Position numbers and translations under genes: made by a program | NCBI RefSeq assembly: GCF_001644605.1 | Contig: NZ_CP011388.1 | Coordinates: 2,694,501-2,758,500 of the forward strand | Origin: Paenibacillus swuensis | GTDB lineage: Bacteria > Bacillota > Bacilli > Paenibacillales > DY6 | Direction of reading: 5' to 3' | DNA length: 64,000 nt | The notes under the pieces: generated by a model | The model's input: only the letters and a program-made list of their open reading frames with translations | What the model was told of the DNA's origin: nothing | The model's database searches: none | Shown: in pieces, positions 1-8,123 of the stretch | Numbering within the stretch: the stretch's first letter is position 1 | Layout of the letters: the number at the start of each line of letters is the position of its first letter

Positions 1-429
1 AAGGAAGCGATTGGAAAGCATCCGGACATGAAGATCATCGCAAGCCAGGCGGGCGATTTCCAAAAGGAGAAATCGTTGACGGTCATGCAGAACATTCTGC
101 AGGCGAATCCGCAGATTGACGCGGTCTACACGCATGACGACGAGATGGCGCTCGGCGTTCTGCAAGCCATCAAGGAAGCTAACCGCACGGATATTCAGGT
201 GGTGACGGGCGCCGGCGGGAACAAGGAAGTGTATAAGTTAATCCAGGAGGGCAGCGGGTTGATGAAGGCGACGTTTGAATACTCCCCGCTGATGGTAAAG
301 GCCGCGGTGAAGACGGCGGTAGACATTGTGAACGGCAAGGAACCTGCCGAGAAAGTGATTACATTGGACGCGAAGAGAGTGACGAAGGATAACGTAGGCG
401 AGATGTATGATGAGAACGCCAATTATTAA
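1..429 (+). CDS. Sugar ABC transporter substrate-binding protein, C-terminal part (5' end outside window)
   Basis: The reading frame is open from base 1, so only the last 142 residues are present. They match the C-terminal lobe of periplasmic-binding-protein type 1 (RbsB/YtfQ-like) proteins: a segment 'AVYTHDDEMALGVLQAIKEA' of the ligand-pocket type, then 'VTGAGGN' and the final helix and strand pair. In the family this lipoprotein captures a sugar outside the membrane and delivers it to the permease. The ATPase and permease genes follow directly (positions 508 and 2013), so this is the first known gene of a three-part importer. The sugar cannot be told from this fragment. Confidence 0.9.
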   Translation, partial: KEAIGKHPDMKIIASQAGDFQKEKSLTVMQNILQANPQIDAVYTHDDEMALGVLQAIKEANRTDIQVVTGAGGNKEVYKLIQEGSGLMKATFEYSPLMVKAAVKTAVDIVNGKEPAEKVITLDAKRVTKDNVGEMYDENANY

Positions 430-442
430 GGAATGACAAGCT

Positions 443-477
443 GCAAGCCGCGGAGGGGCGAAACCTTTGCGGCTTGC
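443..477 (+). promoter_or_regulatory. Intercistronic hairpin between binding-protein and ATPase genes
   Basis: A perfect 9-bp inverted repeat (GCAAGCCGC at 443-451, GCGGCTTGC at 469-477) lies 14 bases after the binding-protein stop. No T-run follows. Such hairpins commonly protect the 3' end of the binding-protein message, or cause partial termination, so the binding protein is made in excess over the ATPase and permease. That role is inferred from position. Confidence 0.55.
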
Positions 478-507
478 CATTACAGGTATAGAAGCGGGGA
501 GAAGGGT

Positions 508-2016
508 ATGGAGGGCTATGTGCTGCAAATGCAGGGAATCAACAAGGCGTTCAACCAGGTACCCGTGTTGAAGGGTGTGAATCTGCAAGTCCGTCCCGGC
601 GAAATCCACGCACTGCTCGGGGAGAACGGAGCGGGTAAATCCACGCTGATGAATATCCTCGGCGGCGTCCATCGACCGGATGCGGGCGAGTTGACCGTAA
701 TGGGCGAGAGCGTCCGCTTCGACAGTCCTCGCTCTTCGAAAGCGAAGGGCATCTCGTTCATCCATCAGGAACTGAATGTGGTTACGGATCTAACGGTGTA
801 TGCGAATCTGTATCTTGGACGTGAAAAGACAAACCGATATGGTTTTTTGAATACGGCAATGATGTGTGAGGGAGCTTCGAACGTGTTGAACCGAATGGGC
901 TTGGAACTTGACCCCCGGAGGTACGTCAGGGATCTTGGCCCTTCCTACAAGCAGATGGTGGAAATTGCCCGCGCCCTGATGGAGGACGCCAAAGTCATCA
1001 TTATGGATGAGCCGACAACTTCGTTATCCGAGCATGAAGTCGAGCGATTGATGAGTCTGATGCGCACCTTGAAGGAAAGCGGGGTCAGCATCATCTACAT
1101 CTCCCACAAGTTGAAGGAAGTGCTGCGGATCTGCGATCGGTACACCGTGCTTCGCGACGGTACGGTAGCGGGCAACGGGGAGGTGCGGGACACCGATGAA
1201 GAGCAATTGACGAAGCTGATGGTAGGCCGAAGTGTAAGCGGACTTTCCTATTATCGGACGAGACCGAAAGGCGATGAAGCGCTGGCGGTGAATTGCTTAA
1301 GCAGTGTGCCGTGGTTTCGCAATGTATCATTCTCCGTTCAGCGGGGGGAGATTGTGGGGTTCATCGGCTTAGCGGGCGACGGCAGAACCGAGCTGTTCGA
1401 GCACATCATCGGCTATCGCAAGGGCGCGAAGGGCGAGTTGAGAATTCACGGCATTCCAAAGCGCATCCGTGATACGAAGCAGGCGCTGGAAGAAGGGATC
1501 GGCTTCGTGCCGAAGGATCGGAAGGAGAACGGCATCTTCAGGGATATGAGCGTGCTGCAGAATATGAGCGTGTCTTCACTGGATTCTTTCACGCATCAGG
1601 GACTCCTTCGGAAGCGAAAGGAAGAGGCGAAATTCGCCGAGTATCGGGATCGGTTGAACATTAAAGCGCCCGATTCGAGCGTGCTAATTACCGCGCTCAG
1701 CGGAGGCAATCAACAGAAGGTCATTCTCGCCCGCTGGCTGGAGGTCGATCCGGACATTCTGGTGTTCGACAATCCGACGCAAGGCATTGATGTCGGGGCC
1801 AAGAGCGAAGTGTATCAATTGATTATGAATCTGGCGGAGCGGGGGAAGGCAATTATTCTCTTGTCCTCCGAGGTTTCCGAACTGCAGAAGCTATGCGACG
1901 AGGTGAACGTGATGTATCAAGGTGAGATTACGGCGCGGCTCGGCCGGGATGAGATTACAGAAGAAACCGTCATGTTGTACGCAACCGGCGCCAGAAGGGA
2001 GGAACGGGTATTATGA
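508..2016 (+). CDS. Sugar ABC transporter ATP-binding protein (RbsA-like, two ATPase domains)
   Basis: This encodes 502 residues, the normal length for RbsA/MglA/XylG-type ATPases with two tandem nucleotide-binding domains. The first domain has a complete Walker A (GENGAGKST) and Walker B (IIMDEPTTSLS). The second has the degenerate P-loop usual for this family (GLAGDGRTE) but an intact signature (LSGGNQQKV). It powers uptake of the sugar bound by the upstream protein. An ATG in frame at 433 exists, but it overlaps the intercistronic hairpin and has no ribosome site. The ATG at 508 follows GGGGAGAAGGG and gives the family length, so I prefer it. Confidence 0.93.
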   Translation: MEGYVLQMQGINKAFNQVPVLKGVNLQVRPGEIHALLGENGAGKSTLMNILGGVHRPDAGELTVMGESVRFDSPRSSKAKGISFIHQELNVVTDLTVYANLYLGREKTNRYGFLNTAMMCEGASNVLNRMGLELDPRRYVRDLGPSYKQMVEIARALMEDAKVIIMDEPTTSLSEHEVERLMSLMRTLKESGVSIIYISHKLKEVLRICDRYTVLRDGTVAGNGEVRDTDEEQLTKLMVGRSVSGLSYYRTRPKGDEALAVNCLSSVPWFRNVSFSVQRGEIVGFIGLAGDGRTELFEHIIGYRKGAKGELRIHGIPKRIRDTKQALEEGIGFVPKDRKENGIFRDMSVLQNMSVSSLDSFTHQGLLRKRKEEAKFAEYRDRLNIKAPDSSVLITALSGGNQQKVILARWLEVDPDILVFDNPTQGIDVGAKSEVYQLIMNLAERGKAIILLSSEVSELQKLCDEVNVMYQGEITARLGRDEITEETVMLYATGARREERVL

Positions 2017-2978
2017 ACCTGGAATGGGAAAGACGCTCGAATCGGCCCGCGCACGCGTTGGGCTGGTTATGGTCGGAGTACAGCGTCGTGTTTGCTTTTC
2101 TGGCGATTGTGCTGCTGGCGGTCATCGTGAATGGCGGCGATTTCGCATCCCCTACCAACTTCGTCAATATTCTCCGCCAAGTATCGATTATTGGAATTAT
2201 CTCGCTGGGGATGTCGGTTGTGATGCTCTCGGGCGGGATCGACTTGTCAGTAGGCGCGGTGCTGGCGTTCGTAGGCGCAATTACCATTATTGTGCTGAAC
2301 AACACGGGGAGTGTACTGATCGCACTAGTGACCGCCATTGGGTCGGGGGCTGTAATCGGCGGCTTAAACGGATTCATGATCACAAAGGGAAGAATCGCGT
2401 CCTTCATCGCCACGTTGGGAGTGATGGCGGCGGCCCGCTCACTGGCCCTCTACATCGCTGATGGCGGCAGTATCGCAGGGAAAGTCGAAGGGTATACGGC
2501 GATTGCGAACCATGAATTGTTGGGGCTCTCTTATCCCATCTGGATCTTCCTGGCAGTCACGGCTTTCATCTATGTGCTCATGCACAAGACGAAGTTCGGC
2601 CGTTATGTCTATGCGATTGGCAGTAATGAGAAAGCGGCTATTCTGTCCGCAATCCGCGTCGACCGGGTGAAGATCGGCGTGTACATGTTGTGCAGTATAC
2701 TTGTCGGCTTGGCTGCCGTCATTGAGTCTTCCCGCCTGAACTCCATTTCCTCCGCGAGCTCCGGACTATCGTACGAGCTGGATGCGATCGCGGCGGTCAT
2801 CATCGGCGGAACCCGGATGACAGGCGGGCGCGGCAAGGTAATCGGCACGTTCTTTGGGATCCTGATCCTTGGTGTGTTGAACAACACGATGAATCTCGTG
2901 GGAGTGTCGCCATATCTGCAGGGACTGGTGAAAGGATTAATTATTATTACTGCCGTGTTGCTGCAGAGGAAAGATTAA
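2013..2978 (+). CDS. Sugar ABC transporter permease (RbsC-like)
   Basis: This is a 321-residue, strongly hydrophobic protein of the branched-chain/ribose permease family (BPD_transp_2). The conserved loop 'GMSVVMLSGGIDLSVGAVLA' near residue 70 and the 'IGGTRMTGGRGKVIGTFFG' segment near residue 268 are family hallmarks. It forms the membrane channel of the importer with the two preceding genes. Its ATG overlaps the ATPase stop codon (ATGA), showing translational coupling in one operon. No clear T-tailed terminator was seen after it. Confidence 0.93.
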   Translation: MNLEWERRSNRPAHALGWLWSEYSVVFAFLAIVLLAVIVNGGDFASPTNFVNILRQVSIIGIISLGMSVVMLSGGIDLSVGAVLAFVGAITIIVLNNTGSVLIALVTAIGSGAVIGGLNGFMITKGRIASFIATLGVMAAARSLALYIADGGSIAGKVEGYTAIANHELLGLSYPIWIFLAVTAFIYVLMHKTKFGRYVYAIGSNEKAAILSAIRVDRVKIGVYMLCSILVGLAAVIESSRLNSISSASSGLSYELDAIAAVIIGGTRMTGGRGKVIGTFFGILILGVLNNTMNLVGVSPYLQGLVKGLIIITAVLLQRKD

Positions 2979-3181
2979 AGCTGCTGGCGAAATTTCTATT
3001 TCATCGTAAATAAGCAGTTAGAGTTGTTCTAGTAAATGCATCGTGCCTACAGGGTAAAGCCTCTGATTGGCTCGGTGTTTTTATTTTGTCAGGAAAATGG
3101 TTGCATAAACGATTACGTCTACCCAATCAAGCATAGGACTTGCGGAATAAATTAATCTATTACTCTAAAATACGAAACAAC

Positions 3182-3197
3182 ATGTTCCATAGAACAT
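3182..3197. promoter_or_regulatory. Small palindrome upstream of the FkbM gene
   Basis: ATGTTC and GAACAT arms (3182-3187, 3192-3197) flank a 4-base centre about 35 bases upstream of the methyltransferase start, downstream of a TAAAAT stretch that could be a -10. The arms are in the opposite order to the Gram-positive LexA box (GAAC-N4-GTTC), so I do not call it a LexA site. It may be an operator for an unknown regulator. Confidence 0.3.
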
Positions 3198-3230
3198 TAC
3201 GAATTAAATTATTATAAGGAGATGAAAAAG

Positions 3231-4013
3231 ATGGCTCATACAGTAACTACGGTCACCAAAAGAAATGCTGCGTTTGACGTGGTTTTGAGATCGCATAGTT
3301 CTAAAGTGTGGAGTCTAATTAATGAGAATCAGTGGGAAGAAGGAACATTTAATGTACTTGACCGTTTCCTTAACGAGAACTTCAGCTATCTTGATATAGG
3401 CGCTTGGATTGGACCTACCGTATTATATGGTTCCCACATCTCCAAACATGTGTATGCGTTGGAACCGGATGCGGTTGCTATTAAAGAACTAAGGAACAAT
3501 CTAAAACTAAACCCCGCGATCGCAGCCAAAGTAACGGCCATTCATGCCGCATTATCCGAGAAGTCGGGTACAGCCAGTCTATATATGCGCAGTGCCTTCG
3601 GGGACTCCAGTTCGAGCCTCATTCAAACCGTCTCGGATCAATCCTGCAGCGTAAAATGCATGACCATTGAAAATTTGATAAACAAGCACAGAATCAAGGA
3701 CTTGAATTTTGTCAAAATCGATATTGAAGGCAGCGAATACAGTCTTATTCCATCTATGAAACCATTTCTTGAATTGGTGAAACCGACGCTATATCTATCG
3801 CTGCACCCACCGTTCCTTATAGAGAACCTCCAGCGGCAATATCATTCAGAGGCTGAAGTTCAAGCTAGGTATAATCAGATCGTCGAAACGTTAATCGAGA
3901 GTCTACAGATGTATAAATACATTTATGACGCGGCCGGCACCCGGATTGATCAGCAAGTTGTGTTGCATGAGAGTAACTACAGAGAGTATCTGTTTACGAA
4001 TGAAGTATGGTAA
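3231..4013 (+). CDS. FkbM-family SAM-dependent methyltransferase
   Basis: This encodes 260 residues with the class I methyltransferase motifs of the FkbM family: motif I 'YLDIGAWIG' (about residues 53-61), the acidic 'ALEP' that binds the SAM ribose, and 'FVKIDIEGSEY' in the second half, the FkbM signature. FkbM enzymes O-methylate sugars or natural products; the substrate here is unknown. An in-frame ATG at 3222 sits directly on the AAGGAG site with no spacing, whereas ATG 3231 has a 9-base spacing, so I chose 3231. The gene stands alone, convergent to the next gene. Codon use and base composition are more AT-rich than the flanking importer, which suggests an accessory gene. Confidence 0.85.
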   Translation: MAHTVTTVTKRNAAFDVVLRSHSSKVWSLINENQWEEGTFNVLDRFLNENFSYLDIGAWIGPTVLYGSHISKHVYALEPDAVAIKELRNNLKLNPAIAAKVTAIHAALSEKSGTASLYMRSAFGDSSSSLIQTVSDQSCSVKCMTIENLINKHRIKDLNFVKIDIEGSEYSLIPSMKPFLELVKPTLYLSLHPPFLIENLQRQYHSEAEVQARYNQIVETLIESLQMYKYIYDAAGTRIDQQVVLHESNYREYLFTNEVW

Positions 4014-4048
4014 ATTCAAAATAATACACTAGAAGGAGTAGCCTCACA

Positions 4049-4096
4049 AAACCCAAAAGATGAGAGCTTTTTTAAAGGTGCCCAGCTTTTGGGTTT
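4049..4096. terminator. Inverted repeat between convergent genes
   Basis: An 11-bp perfect inverted repeat (AAACCCAAAAG at 4049-4059, CTTTTGGGTTT at 4086-4096) with a 26-base loop lies between two convergent genes. A TTTTTT run is inside the loop rather than after the stem, so it is not a textbook terminator. It may still end transcription from both sides. Confidence 0.4.
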
Positions 4097-4116
4097 GGAA
4101 ACCTTACTGTGTCTTC

Positions 4117-5010
4117 CTAATATGGTAACTCGAGTAGATCAATAATTTTAACTTCATCATAAATGTTATTCACTAAAGAATTTATGTCTTCTATAAATAT
4201 GGTTCGGTTTGCTACAAAATTAACTGCGATTATTGAGTATTCGGATATTTGATAATAATTAAGGTCAGAAATAATAATATTTGAAAATCCCATTTCATTT
4301 AAAGAAATCTGCAATCTTGAGATAAACGAATCCATTTTAAAATTTTCAGTTTGAGAATACTCAACATAGTAGTACTTTGAATTATTTACTGCTTGGGGAA
4401 GTGTAAAAACGTTCTTTTGTATCATATTTTTATTTTTACCTGCGCTCGGTAGCAGAATAGCTCTTTCTAAATCATTAATCTTATCAATAATATATTTATC
4501 TGCATCATTAACATGGTCACTTGGCTGGAATAGATTAGAGTCTATAACTCTATAAACAGGATTATCTATTTTTATATCATCAAGAGCCACTGGAATCATA
4601 GCACAAATTCTCGCGGATAACTCAACTACTCCATACATATCATTTTTATAAAAAACAGTTCTTTCCTCAATGATATCAAAGGGTAAATTAGTACCGTTAT
4701 TTTCACATATTTGAATGACTGGTTTTCTCACACAATGTCTCAGAGCAAGTTCATACATAACATTAGCGTTTAATGAAGTTAGATTAGCAATAACTAAATC
4801 ATCCTCTAAAACTCTTTGAATGACTTGTTTATTTATGGATCCAGTTTGTGGAAGCCTATGCGAGACTGTAATATTTTCTTGTTTAAAACCAAGATCAGTC
4901 AACAGTGGCACTATAACGGCGTCAATAACTCCTTCCGCTGCACGTCTGATATCACTCTCTTCAATACTTATAGGTGTGATGATAAAGCATTTTTTATTTT
5001 CAAAGTTCAT
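4117..5010 (-). CDS. Nucleoside 2-deoxyribosyltransferase/TIR-like protein of unknown function
   Basis: This encodes 297 residues. The N-terminal half (about residues 1-150) looks like the nucleoside 2-deoxyribosyltransferase/TIR-like fold: 'CFIITPIS' as first strand, then 'DDLVIANLTSLNANVMYELA' with the Glu that is catalytic in this superfamily, followed by 'KPVIQIC'. The C-terminal 150 residues (from about 'NPVYRVIDSNLF') are not recognised. Relatives of this fold cleave glycosidic bonds in nucleotides or NAD and are found as effectors in several immune systems; whether this one is such an effector is inference. The ATG at 5010 follows GAGAGG with 9 bases spacing; a TTG two codons upstream is less likely. 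Base composition is very AT-rich, unlike its surroundings, suggesting transfer. Confidence 0.6.
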   Translation of the reverse strand: MNFENKKCFIITPISIEESDIRRAAEGVIDAVIVPLLTDLGFKQENITVSHRLPQTGSINKQVIQRVLEDDLVIANLTSLNANVMYELALRHCVRKPVIQICENNGTNLPFDIIEERTVFYKNDMYGVVELSARICAMIPVALDDIKIDNPVYRVIDSNLFQPSDHVNDADKYIIDKINDLERAILLPSAGKNKNMIQKNVFTLPQAVNNSKYYYVEYSQTENFKMDSFISRLQISLNEMGFSNIIISDLNYYQISEYSIIAVNFVANRTIFIEDINSLVNNIYDEVKIIDLLELPY

Positions 5011-5190
5011 AAGCAAAATCCTCTCAGATTATAGTTGTAATAGTATCCATAATATTAAACTATTCTTACTGATACCCTCTTAGTAATTAAACAAAAACTA
5101 CAATAATAATGTCTTTGGGAAGTTTAAATTAATCCTGTTAATCTTCAGACTATAAGAATAAATTCAATTACTTAAGACTACAATACATAG

Positions 5191-5205
5191 TGTACATTAT
5201 GTACA
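5191..5205. promoter_or_regulatory. Double TGTACA operator of the toxin-antitoxin genes
   Basis: TGTACA-TTA-TGTACA lies 35 bases before the antitoxin start. TGTACA is itself palindromic, and TGTACA cores are the known binding motif of YefM/Phd-type antitoxins (in E. coli yefM-yoeB). The N-terminal region of the downstream antitoxin is Phd-like, so this is very probably its autoregulatory operator. The centre-to-centre distance here is 9 bp. Confidence 0.65.
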
Positions 5206-5239
5206 TAAAATTGTAGAATAGGAGTGAGGAGGAATGAAT

Positions 5240-5656
5240 ATGCAAACTGTTCTAAATGCAACTGATGTAAGGGCTAATTTTGGTGGGTTTATTGATACTA
5301 TTGTGCGAGAGAAACCTCAGGCCGTGAAACGGAACAGAGATGTCATCATGGCATTTTCCAAACAACAGATGCGCGAATTGCTTTCTATATATGAACTAAC
5401 TTTTGAATACGAGCAAGATGAAGATGGACGGTATGCCGGATCTATTGAGCAGATCGAAGATATTGTAGCAGATGGTGAGTCAGTCAATGAATTGCGAATG
5501 GAATTAGCAAGACACCTGGTTGAATACGCAATTGATTATGAAAATAACTATTCCCGGTATTACAACACACCTAACCGTCATAAGCATGCCCCTTATATAT
5601 TGCGTGTACTATTGGAAGATAATCTTGAGGCAGTTTCTCAAATGTTTCATGCCTAG
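5240..5656 (+). CDS. Antitoxin with Phd-like N-terminus and HicB-like C-terminus
   Basis: This encodes 138 residues in two parts. Residues 1-48 ('NATDVRANFGGFIDTI...VIMAFSKQQMRELL') resemble the Phd/YefM DNA-binding and dimerisation fold. Residues about 52-100 ('FEYEQDEDGRYAGSI' and 'VADGESVNELRMELARHLVE') resemble the HicB antitoxin fold. Such an antitoxin would repress its own operon and bind the HicA-like toxin encoded next, whose start overlaps this stop by 8 bases. An AGGAGG site is 7 bases before ATG 5240 but only one base before the in-frame ATG at 5234, so 5240 is preferred. The TGTACA operator upstream supports the Phd assignment. Confidence 0.65.
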   Translation: MQTVLNATDVRANFGGFIDTIVREKPQAVKRNRDVIMAFSKQQMRELLSIYELTFEYEQDEDGRYAGSIEQIEDIVADGESVNELRMELARHLVEYAIDYENNYSRYYNTPNRHKHAPYILRVLLEDNLEAVSQMFHA

Positions 5657-5870
5657 TTGGAGTGATCTTGAGAACTTCTTAAAACGTGACGGATGGGTTT
5701 TGGTAAGACAGAATGGTAGAGATAAGTTATATGAAAAAACTCTACCTGACGGTGTGGTTCTGCGAACCGCGGTATCCAAAGGCACAGGAGAGATCGGCAA
5801 AGGTTTATTTAACAGGATTCTGAAACAACAATTAAGAACAAATAAGGAATATTTTAATTCCAAGAAATAA
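5649..5870 (+). CDS. HicA-like toxin (mRNA interferase fold) lacking the usual His
   Basis: This encodes 73 residues beginning inside the antitoxin gene (8-base overlap in another frame). 'LKRDGWVLVRQNG' near the N-terminus and 'GEIGKGLFNRILKQ' near the C-terminus match the HicA double-stranded-RNA-binding fold. Ordinary HicA toxins have a catalytic His in a GSHH-type motif after the first two strands; here the same place reads GRDK. The toxin may use another residue, act differently or be weakened. The longer open frame from 5520 lies inside the antitoxin and has no ribosome site, so it is not used. Coupled translation with the antitoxin is typical for such modules. Confidence 0.65.
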   Translation: MPSWSDLENFLKRDGWVLVRQNGRDKLYEKTLPDGVVLRTAVSKGTGEIGKGLFNRILKQQLRTNKEYFNSKK

Positions 5871-5972
5871 GTGCCTCGGACCTTTAAGCAGATATCATTG
5901 GCGGAGATGACTTATAAATATGGTGTTTTTTTTATGTATTATATATAAAAAATGTAACCAAGGAGGAAACAC

Positions 5973-6344
5973 ATGGAAGCTTTCACCGAATATCTAGATG
6001 CAATAGATCATCCGCAACATAGGGAACGCACCGAAGAAGTATTGGCTTGGGTAAATAAACAATTTCCAACTTTAATGCCCAAAATCGCGTGGAATCAGCC
6101 GATGTTTACCGATCACGACACCTATATTATCGGCTTTAGCGTGTCCAAGAAACATATGGCGGTTGCCCCAGAAAGGGCTGGAATAAATCAATTCACAGAT
6201 GCCATTGCGCAGGCTGGCTATGATCATACCAAGGAACTGGTACGAATTCCGTGGACTAGTCCCGTTAACTACGCATTACTTGAGAAAATGATTGAGTTTA
6301 ATATTGTGGATAAAGCAGAGTGCTCGACTTTTTGGCGCAAATAA
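5973..6344 (+). CDS. Iron chaperone, DUF1801 family (Fra/YdhG-like)
   Basis: This 123-residue protein matches the DUF1801 family in length and in the motifs 'MPKIAWNQPMF' and 'FSVSKKHMAVAPE'. The B. subtilis member (Fra, YdhG) is a frataxin-like protein that supplies iron for cluster and heme assembly in the cytoplasm; I transfer that role by similarity. AAGGAGG lies 7 bases before the ATG. The gene seems to be monocistronic, between the toxin gene and a transporter. Confidence 0.75.
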   Translation: MEAFTEYLDAIDHPQHRERTEEVLAWVNKQFPTLMPKIAWNQPMFTDHDTYIIGFSVSKKHMAVAPERAGINQFTDAIAQAGYDHTKELVRIPWTSPVNYALLEKMIEFNIVDKAECSTFWRK

Positions 6345-6385
6345 TCCTGTGCTAATGAAAACATCTAAGTAAAGGCTGGTACAGC

Positions 6386-7531
6386 ATGTCTTCGAATGTA
6401 TTACGGTTATTTAATTTTGTGTATTTCGCCATGTTGGCGATGTTTATTTCGTTCTTGCCGGTCTACTTGGACGGAGAAGGAATTTCGGCTAAGCAGATTG
6501 GACTCATTATCGGCACGGGCGGACTCGTTTCGGTGTTCTCGCAACCGTTCTGGGGCGTAGTCAGTGATAAGCGGAAGACGGTAAAGTTGATCATCCTGTT
6601 CATTCTGGGAATGGCGACGGTTACGGGGTTCTTCTTGTACAGGACGGATGAAGTGTGGTTGCTGTTAGGTTTAACGATGGTAATGTACTTCTTCCTGTTG
6701 CCGATTGACCCGCTCACGGAAAGCTTGAATTTCCGCATTGCCGAGGAGAATAAAGTCAGCTACGGCTCCATCCGTACCTTCGGGGCATTCGGATACGCGG
6801 TCATGTCCTTGATTGTGGGGATCGTGGTGGCGAAGTTCGGCTCGCCGTCCCTTGCGTGGTTGTTCGTGGGGCTGGGCGTGTTGGGACTTCTGTTGACGTT
6901 GATGCTGCCTGATGCGCCATCGACTTCAAAGCCTGTTACGTTGAGTGCGCTGAAAACCTTTTTTTCGAATCGCAAAACGTTAGGGTTTCTACTGCTCATC
7001 TTCATTACGGCGGTGCCGAACCGAATGAACGATCAATTCCTCGGTATCTACCTCCGGGAACTCGGAGGGACCGTTGATGGTGTGGGTCTGGCGTGGTTCC
7101 TGTCGGCCGGAGGCGAAATTATAGTATTCGCGCTTAGTTACTGGTGGCTGCGTAAAGGTCATGAGATCGGATTAATTCTGTTTGCTTCGATTTTCTACGT
7201 GTTAAGATTTGTGTTATCAGCGTGGGTGAAGGATCCTCAGATTCTCATCTATTTGCAACTATTACAAGCGTTATCGTTCCCCGTATTCTATTCCGCCGCA
7301 ATCCAATACCTGTACCGCATTGTGCCCGAAGAGTGGCGCGCAACGGGGCAGACGGTGTTGGCTATTCTTTTTTTCGGGGTGTCGGGCATAGCGTCATCGT
7401 ATTTGGGAGGCTGGTATTACGATTCATTCGGCGGCGAGTCCATGTATCTGTTGATGGCAGGCTTGTCAGCGGTAGGCCTCGGGTTTAGTTTGTTTTTGCG
7501 CCAGATGTACGAGAAAGCATGGAAGTCCTGA
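6386..7531 (+). CDS. MFS transporter (MFS_1-like, 12 membrane segments)
   Basis: This is a 381-residue integral membrane protein with about 12 hydrophobic segments and no large soluble domain. The loop 'GVVSDKRKTVKL' between segments 2 and 3 is the major-facilitator signature, and the overall pattern (N-terminal 'FNFVYFAMLAMFISFLPVYL') resembles the lactose/nucleoside-symporter-like MFS_1_like group. It should be a proton-coupled importer or exporter; substrate unknown. A small hairpin (7527-7544) overlaps the stop codon. The following gene pair has its own promoter. Confidence 0.8.
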   Translation: MSSNVLRLFNFVYFAMLAMFISFLPVYLDGEGISAKQIGLIIGTGGLVSVFSQPFWGVVSDKRKTVKLIILFILGMATVTGFFLYRTDEVWLLLGLTMVMYFFLLPIDPLTESLNFRIAEENKVSYGSIRTFGAFGYAVMSLIVGIVVAKFGSPSLAWLFVGLGVLGLLLTLMLPDAPSTSKPVTLSALKTFFSNRKTLGFLLLIFITAVPNRMNDQFLGIYLRELGGTVDGVGLAWFLSAGGEIIVFALSYWWLRKGHEIGLILFASIFYVLRFVLSAWVKDPQILIYLQLLQALSFPVFYSAAIQYLYRIVPEEWRATGQTVLAILFFGVSGIASSYLGGWYYDSFGGESMYLLMAGLSAVGLGFSLFLRQMYEKAWKS

Positions 7532-7571
7532 CTTTAGGGTCAGGATGATTTGCATTCAATCATTAACCCTA

Positions 7572-7600
7572 TATACAAACCGACAGTCTGTATATATAAT
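7572..7600 (+). promoter_or_regulatory. Promoter with embedded TetR-type operator for doxX-tetR
   Basis: A perfect TATAAT -10 (7595-7600) lies 17 bases after a weaker TATACA -35 (7572-7577). An imperfect palindrome centred on base 7585, with core GAC-A-GTC and 10 of 13 paired positions, fills the spacer. TetR-family dimers bind palindromes of this kind, and a tetR gene is the second gene of the transcript, so autoregulation is likely. Confidence 0.6.
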
Positions 7601-7642
7601 AAAATTACTGGAAAACATAATCCTTCTGTTAGGAGGTTGGTC

Positions 7643-8083
7643 ATGATCCCTTTAGTCGTTCTTGTAGGCTCATTCGTTCTAATTCGTTTGCTGGGGTGGG
7701 GTGGTTGGACCTATTTGGACCATGGGTATTCTGCTTTACAATTGTCCCTTTCCCTCATGTTTCTCCTGACGGCTTCCGCCCATTGGGGGAGTCGGCGCGC
7801 CGACTTGGTGCGTATGGTTCCTGCGTTCCTGCCCAAGCGAGAGTGGATCGTAACGGCTACGGGCTGGCTAGAGATTGTCGGAGCAGCAGCTCTTATGATC
7901 CCCGCATTTACTAAGATTGCTTCCTTGGGTTTAATTCTGTTACTGCTAGCCATGTTCCCGGCAAATGTTTATGCTGCAAGGCGGAAGCTGACGATCGGCG
8001 GAAGGCCTGTACCTGGATTGTTCGCGCGCACCTTGATGCAAATCATATTCATAACGGCGCTGCTAATCGTATTAATGGGTTAA
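7643..8083 (+). CDS. DoxX-like membrane protein
   Basis: This encodes 146 residues with four hydrophobic segments, typical for DoxX/DoxX_2 proteins: 'LQLSLSLMFLLTASAHWG', then 'VTATGWLEIVGAAALMIPAF', 'LGLILLLLAMFPANVYAA' and a last segment at the C-terminus. The function of most members is unsettled; some work with oxidoreductases in redox stress. AGGAGG is 6 bases before ATG 7643; the open frame extends upstream to 7550, but that part contains the promoter. It is followed by its probable repressor gene, 40 bases downstream. Confidence 0.75.
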   Translation: MIPLVVLVGSFVLIRLLGWGGWTYLDHGYSALQLSLSLMFLLTASAHWGSRRADLVRMVPAFLPKREWIVTATGWLEIVGAAALMIPAFTKIASLGLILLLLAMFPANVYAARRKLTIGGRPVPGLFARTLMQIIFITALLIVLMG

Positions 8084-8123
8084 ATTTACAGATCAACAGA
8101 ATGCTTGCAAAGGCGGTTAAATC

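Noticed and set aside
3182..3197. LexA box
   Set aside because: The half-sites are in the wrong order (GTTC-N4-GAAC rather than GAAC-N4-GTTC).
5520..5870. 116-residue version of the HicA-like toxin
   Set aside because: The first 43 codons lie inside the antitoxin gene and give no family match; the 73-residue start at 5649 fits HicA.
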